From Virgibacillus subterraneus (GTDB lineage Bacteria; Bacillota; Bacilli; Bacillales; Amphibacillaceae), in NCBI RefSeq assembly GCF_900110695.1, contig NZ_FOEH01000007.1:1-64000 (forward strand): a DNA stretch of 64,000 nt, given 5' to 3'. Under the pieces are notes generated by a model. The model saw only the letters and a list, made by a program, of their open reading frames with translations, searched no databases and was not told where the DNA came from. Numbering within the stretch: position 1 is the first letter of the stretch; the number at the start of each line of letters is the position of its first letter. Shown here in pieces: positions 48,722 to 58,096 of this stretch. The position numbers and the translations under genes were made by a program.

Positions 48722-48928
48722 AATTACACCTGTTTCATTTGTTATTAAGATTAATATCTTTTCCTTGCCATACTGTTTTTCAATTATACCAGTCCATCTT
48801 TTCGATTGATTTTCTTAAAAACAAACAGCAGCTATTCAACCAATTGTTCTCATAATAGGTATTAACTCATTCGAAACTAATTTAACTTACATACTGTTGA
48901 AATAAGAGAAAAAAGGAGGTGCTATAAT
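48722..48928. other. Divergent promoter region
   Basis: About 200 bp between divergent operons. No ORF; it should hold both promoters. Confidence 0.3.
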
Positions 48929-49423
48929 ATGTCAAATAAAGACAGGTCACGGGATAGACTTCGAAGCTATAATGATGTTAGAAACGCTAGACAAAAAAAC
49001 AAACAAAGGCATATGAATGATCAGACAAATGATATAGAGAGTATTTGTGAACGTTTTGCCGAAATTTTAGATGCAGAACCTGACGTTACAAATGGGGTTT
49101 GTGTTGCTTCTCGTGTTAGGGACCTTGAAGCAAGCATTATGGGTCGTGAAACCAATTCACCTCTAGTATTTCCACAGTTTTTTTCATTTGAGAACTTTGA
49201 TGATGAAGGAAATACTCTCAATTTAGGAGAAACAGTCATTTTGCAACATGAAATTAATTCATTTGTTGAAAGATTAGTAGAACAAAATATTCAATTTACT
49301 GCATTTCACAACCACTGGTTATTCGATGACCCAAGGTTAATGTATGTCCATTTTCAGTCAATCGAACCCCCATTAGTATTTGCACGAAAAACTGCAAATG
49401 CTTTAGAACTGTTAGACGGTTAA
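48929..49423 (+). CDS. DUF1259 (LppY/LpqO-type) protein
   Basis: 164 residues from ATG 48929, with AAGGAGGTG upstream. After a basic leader (about 1-30) it has the DUF1259 block: NGVCVASRVRDLEASIMGRE, then LGETVILQHEINSFVERLVEQNIQFTAFHNHWLFDDPRLMYVHFQ. It is shorter than the tandem-domain versions of the family. Function unknown. No signal peptide. Monocistronic. Confidence 0.82.
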   Translation: MSNKDRSRDRLRSYNDVRNARQKNKQRHMNDQTNDIESICERFAEILDAEPDVTNGVCVASRVRDLEASIMGRETNSPLVFPQFFSFENFDDEGNTLNLGETVILQHEINSFVERLVEQNIQFTAFHNHWLFDDPRLMYVHFQSIEPPLVFARKTANALELLDG

Positions 49424-49937
49424 AAATAATAATATAATTATTGGATACTCAAATGGGTGTCCTCATCCATAATACAGCTCCATAAAGTTTATGAGTGTCT
49501 AATATAATACCAATTAAAATTGCAAGAAGGCTAGTAATCTTTTTCAAAGTCTCCAGCATATCTGTTGTGGTATCTACAAACCTCCGAAATACTGGCGGAA
49601 CCTTTGTTTTCTTTCACTAAAACCTATTGGCGGATCCTCGTTCCACTATATGTCTATTTAGACTTAAATTCCATTGATTTTGTGCTTTTAACGGAATGAG
49701 GATCCGCCTCACCCCTCTTTGGGCCGCTTTTCTTCCATTTAGCGGAACGAGAATTCATATCGCTGGCTCCATCACTTCACGTATACTTTTTCACAATCCC
49801 TGCGTACATTTTAACACAAAATATTCAGAATTCCTCATTTAACAAGCAAAGCTATTCATTTTCCAACTCCTAATAAAAAGGACTACCAATACTAATTGAT
49901 AGTCACTTTTTGACGTTTTTCCTAAGCTAACTTCATG
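49424..49937. other. Gene-free stretch with palindromic elements and left copy of a duplication
   Basis: About 510 bp. It holds GGATCC-ended palindromic elements (49623-49760). From about 49623 on it runs parallel to 50977-51240 as the left arm of a segmental duplication. Confidence 0.55.
49623..49765. repeat. GGATCC-ended palindromic elements, left cluster
   Basis: GGCGGATCCTCGTTCC at one end, AACGGAATGAGGATCCGCC at the other with an A/T-rich middle of about 50 bp, followed by a further half element (TTTAGCGGAACGAGAATTC). The inverted ends are 16 bp long, giving a long potential hairpin. Confidence 0.65.
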
Positions 49938-50175
49938 TTACGATCTCCTGAAGTTCCCCAACACCTCAGCCGTTTCACTGATACTAACAAACGCTTGCGG
50001 GTCAACTTTTTTAATTAGTGATTTTACTAATGCCAGTTCATAACGGGTAATAAACTGTATAGAGTACTTTATTTTCATTATTAGAATAGGCCCCATACCC
50101 GTTCATAACGGTAATACCACGGATCAAATTTGCAATAAGCTCATTCTTAAGCGCATCTCCCTGACTTGTTACCAC
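49938..50175 (-). pseudogene. Duplicate 3' fragment of the YitT-family gene
   Basis: Nearly identical to 51255-51493, the last 80 codons of the intact gene, with an added A at about 50054 that shifts the frame and a changed stop codon. The homology ends at about 50175. It is a duplication remnant, not a functional gene. Confidence 0.88.
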
Positions 50176-50488
50176 TATTCTCCTCCCGCGAATGTATTCT
50201 TCAGTTCATGTAAGCCTTTTAAAGGCACATTATTGCTAACTAAACAGCAGTATATGAGTATAATTCAATATCCTTGCCTGTAATCACATCCGTAGATCTT
50301 TAATCCCTTACGCATATTTTGGGTCTCCCATAATGTTTTTCAAAACGTTTACACCCTAACTACGGTCATGAGCAAAAAAAGGTTTCTTAAAAACCATCAT
50401 TTGAATGGTGAGCAATTTTACAATGCTACTGAATTAATTATATACAATCTGCATAAACTATCTTCAAAGTAATTCTAGGAGTGTTTAT
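50176..50488. other. Gene-free stretch between duplication arms
   Basis: About 310 bp with no ORF I trust. It contains the leader of the small membrane protein at 50489. Confidence 0.35.
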
Positions 50489-50635
50489 ATGAAAAATAAG
50501 TTAGATGTTATAATCGCCTTACTTATAGCAAGTACCATTTTATCATCAATTTTTAGTATAATAATGCTTGTCCTTACTATAAAGCACGACTTTAAAGTAA
50601 CTGGTGGCAGTTTATTAAAAAAAATTAACAATTAA
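50489..50635 (+). CDS. 48-residue single-helix membrane peptide, unknown
   Basis: ATG 50489 behind AGGAGTG; product opens MKNKLDVIIALLIASTILSS and continues as one long hydrophobic helix to about residue 31, then a polar tail with a KK pair. A good ribosome site and coding-like codons support a real gene. It lies inside the segment between the two duplication arms. It could be a small toxin-like or regulatory membrane peptide; no family recognised. Confidence 0.5.
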   Translation: MKNKLDVIIALLIASTILSSIFSIIMLVLTIKHDFKVTGGSLLKKINN

Positions 50636-51254
50636 TTCGCTACAATTTTATTAGGACTAGTTAGTAATAAAAAAAGGGAGTTTTCGTACAAATTCATTCC
50701 TAAACCCCGTTCCTTTAGCGGATTTATATCAATTTTTGAATAAATCACCAGGTAAAATTTAATAAATCTAATTAGTCTATTAGCAGCTTTTTTGTATTCT
50801 ATCTCTTGCTTCTTTCTTTTATAGATGCACATAGATCAACTGAATATGGCATTTCCAACCTCTTGTAACGAAAAGAGAGACTTCTTACAGTTCAAACTCC
50901 TTGTTTCCTTTAGTCAATACTTGTTGGCGGATCCTCGTTCCGTTATTTCATATAAATTGCTCGTTTGGGCTTGTTGACGGATCCTCATTCCGCTATATGT
51001 CTGTTTAGACCCTATATTCCATTAATTTTGTGCTATTAACGGAACGAGGATCCGCTTCACCCCTCTTTGAGCCGCTTTTCTCCCATTTAACGGAACGAGG
51101 ATTCATATCGATGGAGCTCCATCACTTCACGTATACTTTTTCAAAATCTCTGGGTACATTTTAACACAAAATATTCAGAATTCCCCATTCAATAAAAAAA
51201 TGACTATCAACTAATTTGATAGTCACTTCACATATACTATTGCCGTTTTTTACG
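50636..51254. other. Gene-free stretch with right copy of the duplication
   Basis: About 620 bp; the part from about 50977 duplicates 49623-49937. It includes another palindromic element cluster (50934-51058). No coding sense beyond short chance frames. Confidence 0.5.
50934..51110. repeat. GGATCC-ended palindromic elements, right cluster
   Basis: GGCGGATCCTCATTCCGC (50978) and AACGGAACGAGGATCCGC (51039-51056) form perfect inverted ends around about 45 bp. Half elements flank it at 50934 and 51086. Counterpart of 49623-49765. Confidence 0.65.
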
Positions 51255-52079
51255 CTACGATCTCCTGAAGTTCCCCAACACCTCAGCCGTTTCACTGATA
51301 CTAACAAACGCTTGCGGGTCAACTTTTTTAATTAGTGATTTTACTAATGCCAGTTCATAACGGGTAATAACTGTATAGAGTACTTTATTTTCATTATTAG
51401 AATAGGCCCCATACCCGTTCATAACGGTAATACCACGGATCAAATTTGCAATAAGCTCATTCTTAAGCGCATCTCCCTGACTTGTTACCACCATCAGATT
51501 TAATTTTATATGGCGGGTATGAATGCGGTCGATAACGATTCCGGTAATGTATATCGAAGCCATTGTATATAATGCGAGATCCCAAGAAAAGAAAAACCCG
51601 GAGACAAACACAACAATACTATTTAAACCGAAAATTAACCCACCCAAAGGAATATCGTGTTTTTGGGTGACAACAAGTCCAATGATATCAGCCCCTCCGG
51701 TTGATCCATAAAAGCGAACAATAAATCCAATTCCTACACCTACAATGACACCACCAAAGACCGCAGAGAGTAATGCGTCATCAGTTACCTTTACAACCGG
51801 GATATACTGCATCGAAACTGAGGTGATAAAAACAGAAAATACACTGTTCAGAATAAATTGCTTCCCTAACCTCATCCAGCCAATAATGAAAACAGGAATG
51901 TTCAAAATGACCAGCCAAATCCCAGAGTTTATTGGGGAAAGAAGTCCAAAAATCATAGCAAGACCTGTAACTCCACCTGACAACACTTCATGGGGGAGCA
52001 AAAACATATTAAATGAGAATCCTAATACAATTGAAAATACAAACAGCACAGTATATTTATATAATTGATACATTGGCAT
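51255..52079 (-). CDS. YitT family membrane protein (DUF2179 C-terminus)
   Basis: About 274 residues from ATG 52079 (TTGGAG upstream); ATG 52073 is also possible. Five hydrophobic helices (about 1-190) with the motifs GLAMIFGLLSPINSGIWLVILNIPVF and YGSTGGADIIGLVV. A soluble C-terminal DUF2179 domain (about 200-275) follows, KVLYTVITRYELALVKSLIKKVDPQAFVSIS. The function is unsettled; related proteins may be transporters. Its 3' third was duplicated 1.3 kb to the left. Confidence 0.87.
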   Translation of the reverse strand: MPMYQLYKYTVLFVFSIVLGFSFNMFLLPHEVLSGGVTGLAMIFGLLSPINSGIWLVILNIPVFIIGWMRLGKQFILNSVFSVFITSVSMQYIPVVKVTDDALLSAVFGGVIVGVGIGFIVRFYGSTGGADIIGLVVTQKHDIPLGGLIFGLNSIVVFVSGFFFSWDLALYTMASIYITGIVIDRIHTRHIKLNLMVVTSQGDALKNELIANLIRGITVMNGYGAYSNNENKVLYTVITRYELALVKSLIKKVDPQAFVSISETAEVLGNFRRS

Positions 52080-52254
52080 GACACTCCAATCCAATTGAAA
52101 CAAATTCTTAATGAATTCTAGTGGTATAAAAAATAAAAGTCAATATCTTTTTCCAAAATACTTAGCTGTCCAATTTCTAATTATTGCAAAATAATTCCAT
52201 TTAATATAGTATAATTTTATTATAAACTTCTCGAGAAATGATGGTGAATAATTC

Positions 52255-53202
52255 ATGAATTATAGTTCGTTAAAAGATGAATACTACCCACTTTTATTAA
52301 GTGTTATACCAGCAATAGTTGAAGAGCACCATGATGAAATGAAATCTATTGATGAGTTTAACTTGTATTTTCAGAACAACCCAAACTATTTAAATGAATT
52401 AGCTGATACATTCACCAGACATTGTGAAGCATTCTTTTTACCAGAAGTTGAATATCAAAACTTCATAAAAGCGTCTAATACAACAGCATTCAAATTAGGA
52501 ATAGCATTTGCAGAAACAAATTATTTTACTGTCGAACTAATTTTACAACTGACCCATAGCACTCGAATGTGTTGTATTCGTCACATGCTTAATGCTCTAA
52601 ATGAATTCAAAATACAGCCAAACACATCCATGATTATTGAACGGTTCTTTGAATTAACGAACACCAGACAAAATTCCTTTTCTGAAGGCTATATATATAA
52701 ACAAAATGACATGCTAAAAAATCAAAGTATTACTGACCCGCTTACAGGCCTTTATAACCGTAGATATTTTTATAAATGTATCGTAAAAGAAATGACAAAA
52801 GCTTATCGAACCTGCCACCCTATTACCTTAATGCTAATTGACTTAAACAACCTTAAAGAAATAAATGATGAATATGGACATAATGAAGGAGACAAGTTGT
52901 TAGAGCACTTTGCTCAAAGCGTTACGAAAGTCAGATCTAACTTTGATAGTGTCTTCCGTTTTGGTGGGGATGAATTCGTTATAATCGCACCTAATTGTAA
53001 TGAGGAAAACGCCGAGGAAATTGGAATGAGATTGAATAGTGAAATAAGCAAATTTAATTCCAAGGTTTCATTATCATATGGAATCATAAACTTGCCTTTG
53101 GTTGAACAACCTGAAAAACTGAACATTGAGCATTACTTAAAAATTGCCGATGACAGAATGTATAAATATAAAGCTCAATATAAAAATACCGTGGTAAATT
53201 AA
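52255..53202 (+). CDS. GGDEF-domain diguanylate cyclase
   Basis: 315 residues. The N-terminal about 155 residues are helical with many His/Cys and no membrane helix, a possible cytoplasmic sensor of unknown ligand. The GGDEF domain begins at SITDPLTGLYNRRYF and has the catalytic motif RFGGDEF (about 235-241) intact, so it should make c-di-GMP from two GTP. No canonical RxxD inhibitory site stands before the motif (the residues are R-S-N-F-D). No EAL domain. Monocistronic, ending at a hairpin shared with tgl. Confidence 0.9.
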   Translation: MNYSSLKDEYYPLLLSVIPAIVEEHHDEMKSIDEFNLYFQNNPNYLNELADTFTRHCEAFFLPEVEYQNFIKASNTTAFKLGIAFAETNYFTVELILQLTHSTRMCCIRHMLNALNEFKIQPNTSMIIERFFELTNTRQNSFSEGYIYKQNDMLKNQSITDPLTGLYNRRYFYKCIVKEMTKAYRTCHPITLMLIDLNNLKEINDEYGHNEGDKLLEHFAQSVTKVRSNFDSVFRFGGDEFVIIAPNCNEENAEEIGMRLNSEISKFNSKVSLSYGIINLPLVEQPEKLNIEHYLKIADDRMYKYKAQYKNTVVN

Positions 53203-53203
53203 T

Positions 53204-53232
53204 AAAGCAGAGCTGCTGAAGCTCTGCTTATT
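53204..53232. terminator. Hairpin between convergent genes
   Basis: Stem AGCAGAGCT/AGCTCTGCT, loop GCTGA, overlapping the ends of the cyclase and tgl genes. Confidence 0.7.
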
Positions 53233-53234
53233 CG

Positions 53235-54071
53235 TTAGAATCCGTTCAGTAAATATCTGTATCGATCAAATGGAATTGAACTTTCATTGTGCTCAATAAT
53301 AACAGATTGTAGCTTACGAACAAAGTGATCTCGCGATGGCATTGCGTACTCTGCCAACTTTTTAAATGATGGTCTTATAATTAAATTCATCAAATAAGCT
53401 GATTGTGAAGCTCCTCGCTTTCTTCGACTGTTCAATTTTCGAATCATTTTTCCTTCGGTCAGGATTCCTGGTCCATGTCCAAAATAAAGACCATTCCCAA
53501 GAAATACTGCATTTTCTCCTCTTGAATAAGAGGCTCTTGGATCAAAGTCCGGATTGTTAAAATAGACAACATCTCCAGGTATGAATTCTTCGGAATAAAA
53601 ATTTGTTAACCCAAGGTCTGTGTCAGCATGCCAGCTGTAAATATAGATGTTTGAGAATAATTTATTGAAGGATAATTCACCGATTACATTTAAGACCGAA
53701 TGATAGTATATAATAAGCATTGCCCCTGCACATTCAAACGCATATAAAGAACTATTCCTGTAAATGTCTCTAATTGCTTCAGAGGGTTCTACACCTTGCC
53801 TGAGCTGAAATCCTCCTACTTGTGTTAATATCCAATATTGAGGATTACAGCGGGAATCTTCAAATACTGCGAATCGTGCCCTGCTTTGATTCATTGCCCT
53901 CGCACCTAACATGATGTTCTTGCGCAGCTTTAGTTCAAATGCTAATTCATCTGGGGTTTGATAGGAATAAACTGTCGGGGACTCATTCATTACATGAATA
54001 ATCATTTTTTCATCATTACCTGTATGCCATATATCACTCTGCTGAAATGGCTTCCCTGCTATTTGAATCAT
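53235..54071 (-). CDS. tgl: Protein-glutamine gamma-glutamyltransferase (spore coat transglutaminase)
   Basis: 278 residues from ATG 54071 behind GGGGGG; the longer frame to 54107 lacks a site. It matches Bacillus Tgl, which cross-links spore coat proteins with epsilon-(gamma-glutamyl)lysine bonds. The catalytic Cys is in FECAGAM (Cys114 in this numbering), with the His-containing SWHADTDLGL and FNNPDFDP blocks. Its presence supports a spore former. It would be expected to be under sporulation control, though I cannot read a clear sigma-K promoter. Confidence 0.92.
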   Translation of the reverse strand: MIQIAGKPFQQSDIWHTGNDEKMIIHVMNESPTVYSYQTPDELAFELKLRKNIMLGARAMNQSRARFAVFEDSRCNPQYWILTQVGGFQLRQGVEPSEAIRDIYRNSSLYAFECAGAMLIIYYHSVLNVIGELSFNKLFSNIYIYSWHADTDLGLTNFYSEEFIPGDVVYFNNPDFDPRASYSRGENAVFLGNGLYFGHGPGILTEGKMIRKLNSRRKRGASQSAYLMNLIIRPSFKKLAEYAMPSRDHFVRKLQSVIIEHNESSIPFDRYRYLLNGF

Positions 54072-54252
54072 ATATTTAACCCCCCATCTTTTTAATAGAC
54101 TATTCATTCATAGGCGAATAATTGATTAAAAATATCTATGTGTTTACCCTAAATTTAAATCATTTTTGAAATCCGCTATTAACCCCTATCACTTTTGGCC
54201 AAAGACCTTTATAATAGGTAAGCGGAACTTATAGAAGGAAAAGGTGTTTTAC

Positions 54253-55809
54253 ATGAGTTTACTCACAGTTAAAGATTTGACTCACGGTTTCGGAGACCGT
54301 GCTATATTTGAAGACGTTTCATTTCGTTTATTAAAAGGAGAACATATTGGCCTTATTGGTGCCAATGGTGAAGGTAAGTCCTCCTTTATGAATATAATTA
54401 CAGGTAAATTAGAACCTGACGCAGGAACAATCACCTGGTCCAAGCATGCTCGCATTGGCTATTTAGACCAGAACGCAGATTTAAGTGAAGGAATGACAAT
54501 GCGTGATGTACTCAGGACGGCTTTTCAATATCTGTTTGATATGGAAGCAGAGATGAATGGACTTTTTGCCAAAATGGGTGAAGTTGGTACAGATGAGCTG
54601 GAAGAATTGCTTGAAGAAACCGGTCGACTTCAAGATTCTCTAACGAGTAACGATTTTTACATCATTGATGCCAAAGTTGAAGAAGTCGCCAATGGCCTTG
54701 GTCTAGATGAAATTGGTTTAGACCGCGGCGTTGATGAATTGAGTGGCGGCCAGCGGACTAAAGTTTTGCTTGCAAAGCTTCTCCTAGAAAAACCAGATAT
54801 ATTATTGCTTGATGAGCCTACGAATTTTCTAGACGTTGAGCATATCGAATGGCTAAGAAAGTACTTGCTGGAATATGACCATGCATTCATTTTAATTTCA
54901 CATGACATTACATTTTTAAATAGTGTCGTTAACTTGATTTATCACATGGAAAATCAACAGCTTACGCGTTATCCGGGAGATTACAATGAATTTCTTCGCG
55001 TGTATGAAATGAGAAAACAGCAGCTAGAATCTGCTTATAATAAGCAACAAAAAGAAATTTCCAGTTTAAAAACCTTTGTAGCGAAAAACAAAGCAAATGC
55101 AGCAACAAGTAAACTGGCAACATCACGGCAAAAGAAACTCGATAAGATGGATGTTATTGAGTTGGATTCTGAAAAACCAAAACCGAAGTTCCATTTTAAA
55201 GAAGCACGGACAGCTGGAAGATACTTGTTCGAAACAAATGAACTTGTCATTGGTTACGATGAACCTCTCTCAAGACCTCTTAGTCTGGAAATGGAACGTG
55301 GTCAGAAGTTAGCATTATCAGGAGCAAACGGAATCGGGAAAACAACGCTATTACGAAGTATTTTAGGAGAAATCACACCTGTTTCCGGCTCTGTCCAATT
55401 AGGAGATCATCTTCATATCGGGTATTTTGAACAAGAATTAAAAGAAACTACCGATAAAACATGTATCGATGAAATATGGGATGAATTCCCTCATTTCACA
55501 CAACATGAAGTACGCAGCTCTCTAGCCAGATGCGGACTTACCAAAAAGCATATTGAAAGTAAAGTTCGTGTATTAAGTGGAGGCGAAAAGGCAAAAGTTC
55601 GTCTATGTAAATTAATTAATAAAGAGACTAACCTGCTTATACTCGACGAGCCCACAAATCACTTGGACGTTGATGCCAAAGCAGAGCTGAAACGTGCCTT
55701 GAAAGATTACAAAGGCAGTGTTCTATTGATCTCACACGAACCAGAATTTTACCAGGACATCGTCACAGACGTTTGGAATTGTGAAGACTGGACAACTAAA
55801 GTATTTTAA
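54253..55809 (+). CDS. ABC-F ribosome-associated ATPase, YfmM-like
   Basis: 518 residues from ATG 54253 (AAAAGGTG upstream). Two ABC domains in one chain without membrane helices: first Walker A GANGEGKSS, signature LSGGQ, Walker B LLLLDEP; second GANGIGKTT, LSGGEK, LLILDEP. The linker between them is charged and helical. ABC-F proteins bind the ribosomal E site and relieve stalls or antibiotic inhibition. Length and opening MSLLTVKDLTHGFGDRAI fit the YfmM subgroup of Bacillus. Terminator downstream. Confidence 0.92.
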   Translation: MSLLTVKDLTHGFGDRAIFEDVSFRLLKGEHIGLIGANGEGKSSFMNIITGKLEPDAGTITWSKHARIGYLDQNADLSEGMTMRDVLRTAFQYLFDMEAEMNGLFAKMGEVGTDELEELLEETGRLQDSLTSNDFYIIDAKVEEVANGLGLDEIGLDRGVDELSGGQRTKVLLAKLLLEKPDILLLDEPTNFLDVEHIEWLRKYLLEYDHAFILISHDITFLNSVVNLIYHMENQQLTRYPGDYNEFLRVYEMRKQQLESAYNKQQKEISSLKTFVAKNKANAATSKLATSRQKKLDKMDVIELDSEKPKPKFHFKEARTAGRYLFETNELVIGYDEPLSRPLSLEMERGQKLALSGANGIGKTTLLRSILGEITPVSGSVQLGDHLHIGYFEQELKETTDKTCIDEIWDEFPHFTQHEVRSSLARCGLTKKHIESKVRVLSGGEKAKVRLCKLINKETNLLILDEPTNHLDVDAKAELKRALKDYKGSVLLISHEPEFYQDIVTDVWNCEDWTTKVF

Positions 55810-55814
55810 TAAAG

Positions 55815-55857
55815 TAGAAGGACTACCCACTGATATAAGGGTAGTCCTTCTTTTTTA
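55815..55857 (+). terminator. Terminator of the ABC-F gene
   Basis: Stem AGAAGGACTACCC/GGGTAGTCCTTCT with T6. Confidence 0.9.
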
Positions 55858-55865
55858 CTGTTTAG

Positions 55866-55946
55866 GAAACTATAAAATTTAAGTGCTGTGGATAACTGGA
55901 CTCCAGAATCAGCCACGTCCAGCTCCCGCGCCTTTGTTCTATCTGA
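55866..55946 (-). pseudogene. Relic of the TxpA-like toxin tail, copy 3
   Basis: On the minus strand it encodes R-T-K-A-R-E-L-D-V-A-D-S-G-V-Q-L-S-T-A-L, the same tail as the toxin at 9756-9956, with high DNA identity (GAGCTGGACGTGGCTGATTC). There is no toxin N-terminus or ribosome site in front. A fragment of a once-duplicated toxin locus or a repeat derived from it. Confidence 0.6.
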
Positions 55947-56111
55947 AATGTTGCTACCTTCACGACCAGTTTAGAAAAATACACATAGGGGTAATTGTAT
56001 AAACAGGAAGTGTAAAAGGAAAAATTAGTGGAAAACTTATAGCAAGTAGCGCCTAACCGAAAAGAAATCTCAGGCTTACAAAATATTCTTCATAAGAATG
56101 GAGTGGTTAAA

Positions 56112-57236
56112 TTGGCATTACAAGCAATAACAGTAAGAGAGCTAGCTCAAAAAATTCTTGCAAATGAAAAAGTCTTCTTACTAGATATTCGAAAAGAAGA
56201 AGATTATAACGATTGGGCTATTCAAGGACGAAATGTTCAAAGTCTGAACATCCCATATAAACAGCTAGAAAATGGAGCTGAGGATGTAAAAGAGCAACTT
56301 CCAGAGGATCAAACGATTTACGTTGTTTGTGCAAAAGGAATCTCTTCTCAAAAAGGTGTCGAAGTGCTGGAAGATGCCGGAGTGAAAAATATCACCTATT
56401 TAAAGGGTGGTATGACAGCATGGAGTGAACATATGGAGCCAATGAAGATTGGCGACCTCTCTAATGGTGGAGAGCTTTATCAATTCCTTCGAATCGGAAA
56501 AGGCTGCCTTTCTTACATGGTCATTGCCGATGGTGAAGCGACAGTTATTGACGCTACAAGGATGACTGAAACATACAAAAACTTTGCCGAGGAAAAAAAT
56601 GCAGCCATAAAATATGTTTTGGATACGCATCTTCATGCAGACCATATTTCAGGTGGAAAGACTTTAGCAAAACATACAAAAGCCCAATATTATTTCCCAA
56701 CAAAAGATGATGAAGGCCTGACGTTTGATTATAATAAACTAGAAGATGGCACAAAGATCACAGTTGGTGATTCCATTGCAATTTCTTCCTTCTATTCTCC
56801 TGGACACACTATTGGTAGTACTAGTTTTATTGTAGACAATAAATACTTGATGACAGGGGATATCTTATTCATAGAATCCATTGGTCGTCCGGATTTGGCA
56901 GGAAAAGCAGAGGATTGGGTAGATGATTTACGAAAGACATTATATGAACGCTACCAAAGCTTATCACAAGATTTAATTGTGTTACCAGCTCATTTTGGAG
57001 CAATGGAAGAAATTAATGAGGATGGCACGGTTCAAGCAAAGCTAGAAGAACTATATCAGAAGAATGATCGCTTAAATGTAGAAAGTGAAGAAGAGTTCCG
57101 GCACCTTGTAACAGATAATTTACCACCACAGCCAAACAGCCATGAAGAAATTCGATACACTAACATGGGCAAAAAGAATCCAGATCATGATGAAAGGCGC
57201 GAAATGGAAGTTGGTCCAAATCGCTGCGCTATATAA
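56112..57236 (+). CDS. Rhodanese-MBL fold hydrolase (persulfide dioxygenase-like)
   Basis: 374 residues from TTG 56112 with TGGAG upstream (the GTG at 56103 overlaps that site). The N-terminal rhodanese domain (about 1-105) has its active-site loop [10 protein letters not shown] with the catalytic Cys. The metallo-beta-lactamase domain follows, with THLHADH metal motif, SPGHTIGS and MTGDILF. Fusions of this kind handle persulfides in sulfide detoxification, although some are only thiol hydrolases. The C-terminal linker ends in a Cys (GPNRCAI). Cytoplasmic. Confidence 0.87.
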   Translation: MALQAITVRELAQKILANEKVFLLDIRKEEDYNDWAIQGRNVQSLNIPYKQLENGAEDVKEQLPEDQTIYVVCAKGISSQKGVEVLEDAGVKNITYLKGGMTAWSEHMEPMKIGDLSNGGELYQFLRIGKGCLSYMVIADGEATVIDATRMTETYKNFAEEKNAAIKYVLDTHLHADHISGGKTLAKHTKAQYYFPTKDDEGLTFDYNKLEDGTKITVGDSIAISSFYSPGHTIGSTSFIVDNKYLMTGDILFIESIGRPDLAGKAEDWVDDLRKTLYERYQSLSQDLIVLPAHFGAMEEINEDGTVQAKLEELYQKNDRLNVESEEEFRHLVTDNLPPQPNSHEEIRYTNMGKKNPDHDERREMEVGPNRCAI

Positions 57237-57445
57237 AAATTATTAGAAAACTTGGCATTCGCCAAGCCTTAATGGCGAGTGCCTTCTTATGCAGTAAGGA
57301 AGTAGTTATTCTTTCTTATCTGCTAAAAAAGAGGGAAGCGGAATCTATTTTAGAAAACTGGCTTATCGCCGGTAAGAAAGTAGTTATACTTTCAAAACTT
57401 CCAAAAGATTTCCATTTCCCTCTTTTTTCAAGTCATGAAATTTGA
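57237..57445. repeat. Dispersed AACTTGG element, copy 3, with long inverted arms
   Basis: Starts GAAAACTTGGCATTCGCCAA, contains GCGAGTGCCTTCTTATGCAG, and a second AACTGGCTTATCGCC. The arms AAAAAAGAGGGAA (57325) and TTCCCTCTTTTTT (57413) form a wide inverted repeat that could terminate the methyltransferase transcript. Confidence 0.6.
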
Positions 57446-58015
57446 TTATGCAAGAGCAGCTTTAACAGCATAATTAGTATCATTTAAAGGAATAAGATCT
57501 GCCTTAAAGTCATTATTCCGTAGTATATCCATCATTTTAGTAGAAGAAATACGATGATTAAGAGGCGGACCTGATTTGGTTTCAATGGCCTCCCATTCAA
57601 TAATCATGATTTCTCCACCAGGCTTTAAAATTCGTTTAATTTCATTAAGTGCATTTTTAATACGCTCAACTTCATGAATAACAAATGCCACCAAAACCTT
57701 GTTCACTGAATCATCTTTCAAATTAATGCCTTCTAAATCACTAACGATGTATTGAATATTTTCAATTTGTTGTTCATCTGCACGTTTTTCCAGCAATTTA
57801 AGCATTTGGGACTCGATATCGACAGCATAAACCACTTCATTTGTTCTTTCTGCTATTGGGATGGTAAAAAATCCATTACCAGCGCCAAGATCGGCAACTC
57901 TATCCCGTTCACGAATACCAATCTTATCAATGATTTTATTAGGTTTTAGACTTTCTTTTCTTTCCTCACTTAAGAGTTTATCTGCTTTATTCGGGTTAAA
58001 TCGTTTATCTGACAT
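57446..58015 (-). CDS. Class I SAM-dependent methyltransferase
   Basis: 189 residues from ATG 58015 behind AAGGAGATG; the longer frame to 58063 has no site. Rossmann fold: motif I VADLGAGNGFFTIPIA, then VYAVDIESQML, IQYIVSDLEGINLKDDSVNKVLVAF, and ILKPGGEIMIIEW. Acceptor unknown. It lies directly downstream of the TlpA-like gene on the same strand but with a gap, so co-transcription is uncertain. Confidence 0.87.
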   Translation of the reverse strand: MSDKRFNPNKADKLLSEERKESLKPNKIIDKIGIRERDRVADLGAGNGFFTIPIAERTNEVVYAVDIESQMLKLLEKRADEQQIENIQYIVSDLEGINLKDDSVNKVLVAFVIHEVERIKNALNEIKRILKPGGEIMIIEWEAIETKSGPPLNHRISSTKMMDILRNNDFKADLIPLNDTNYAVKAALA

Positions 58016-58096
58016 CACTTGCATCTCCTTTACTACCAAAAGGTTTATACATTCATTATTCACGATACATGTATTGTTTAACCCAAGAGAAAAATG

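Noticed and set aside
50640-50830. 66-residue minus-strand ORF 50632-50832
   Set aside because: No ribosome site; it overlaps the end of a better-supported plus-strand small gene.
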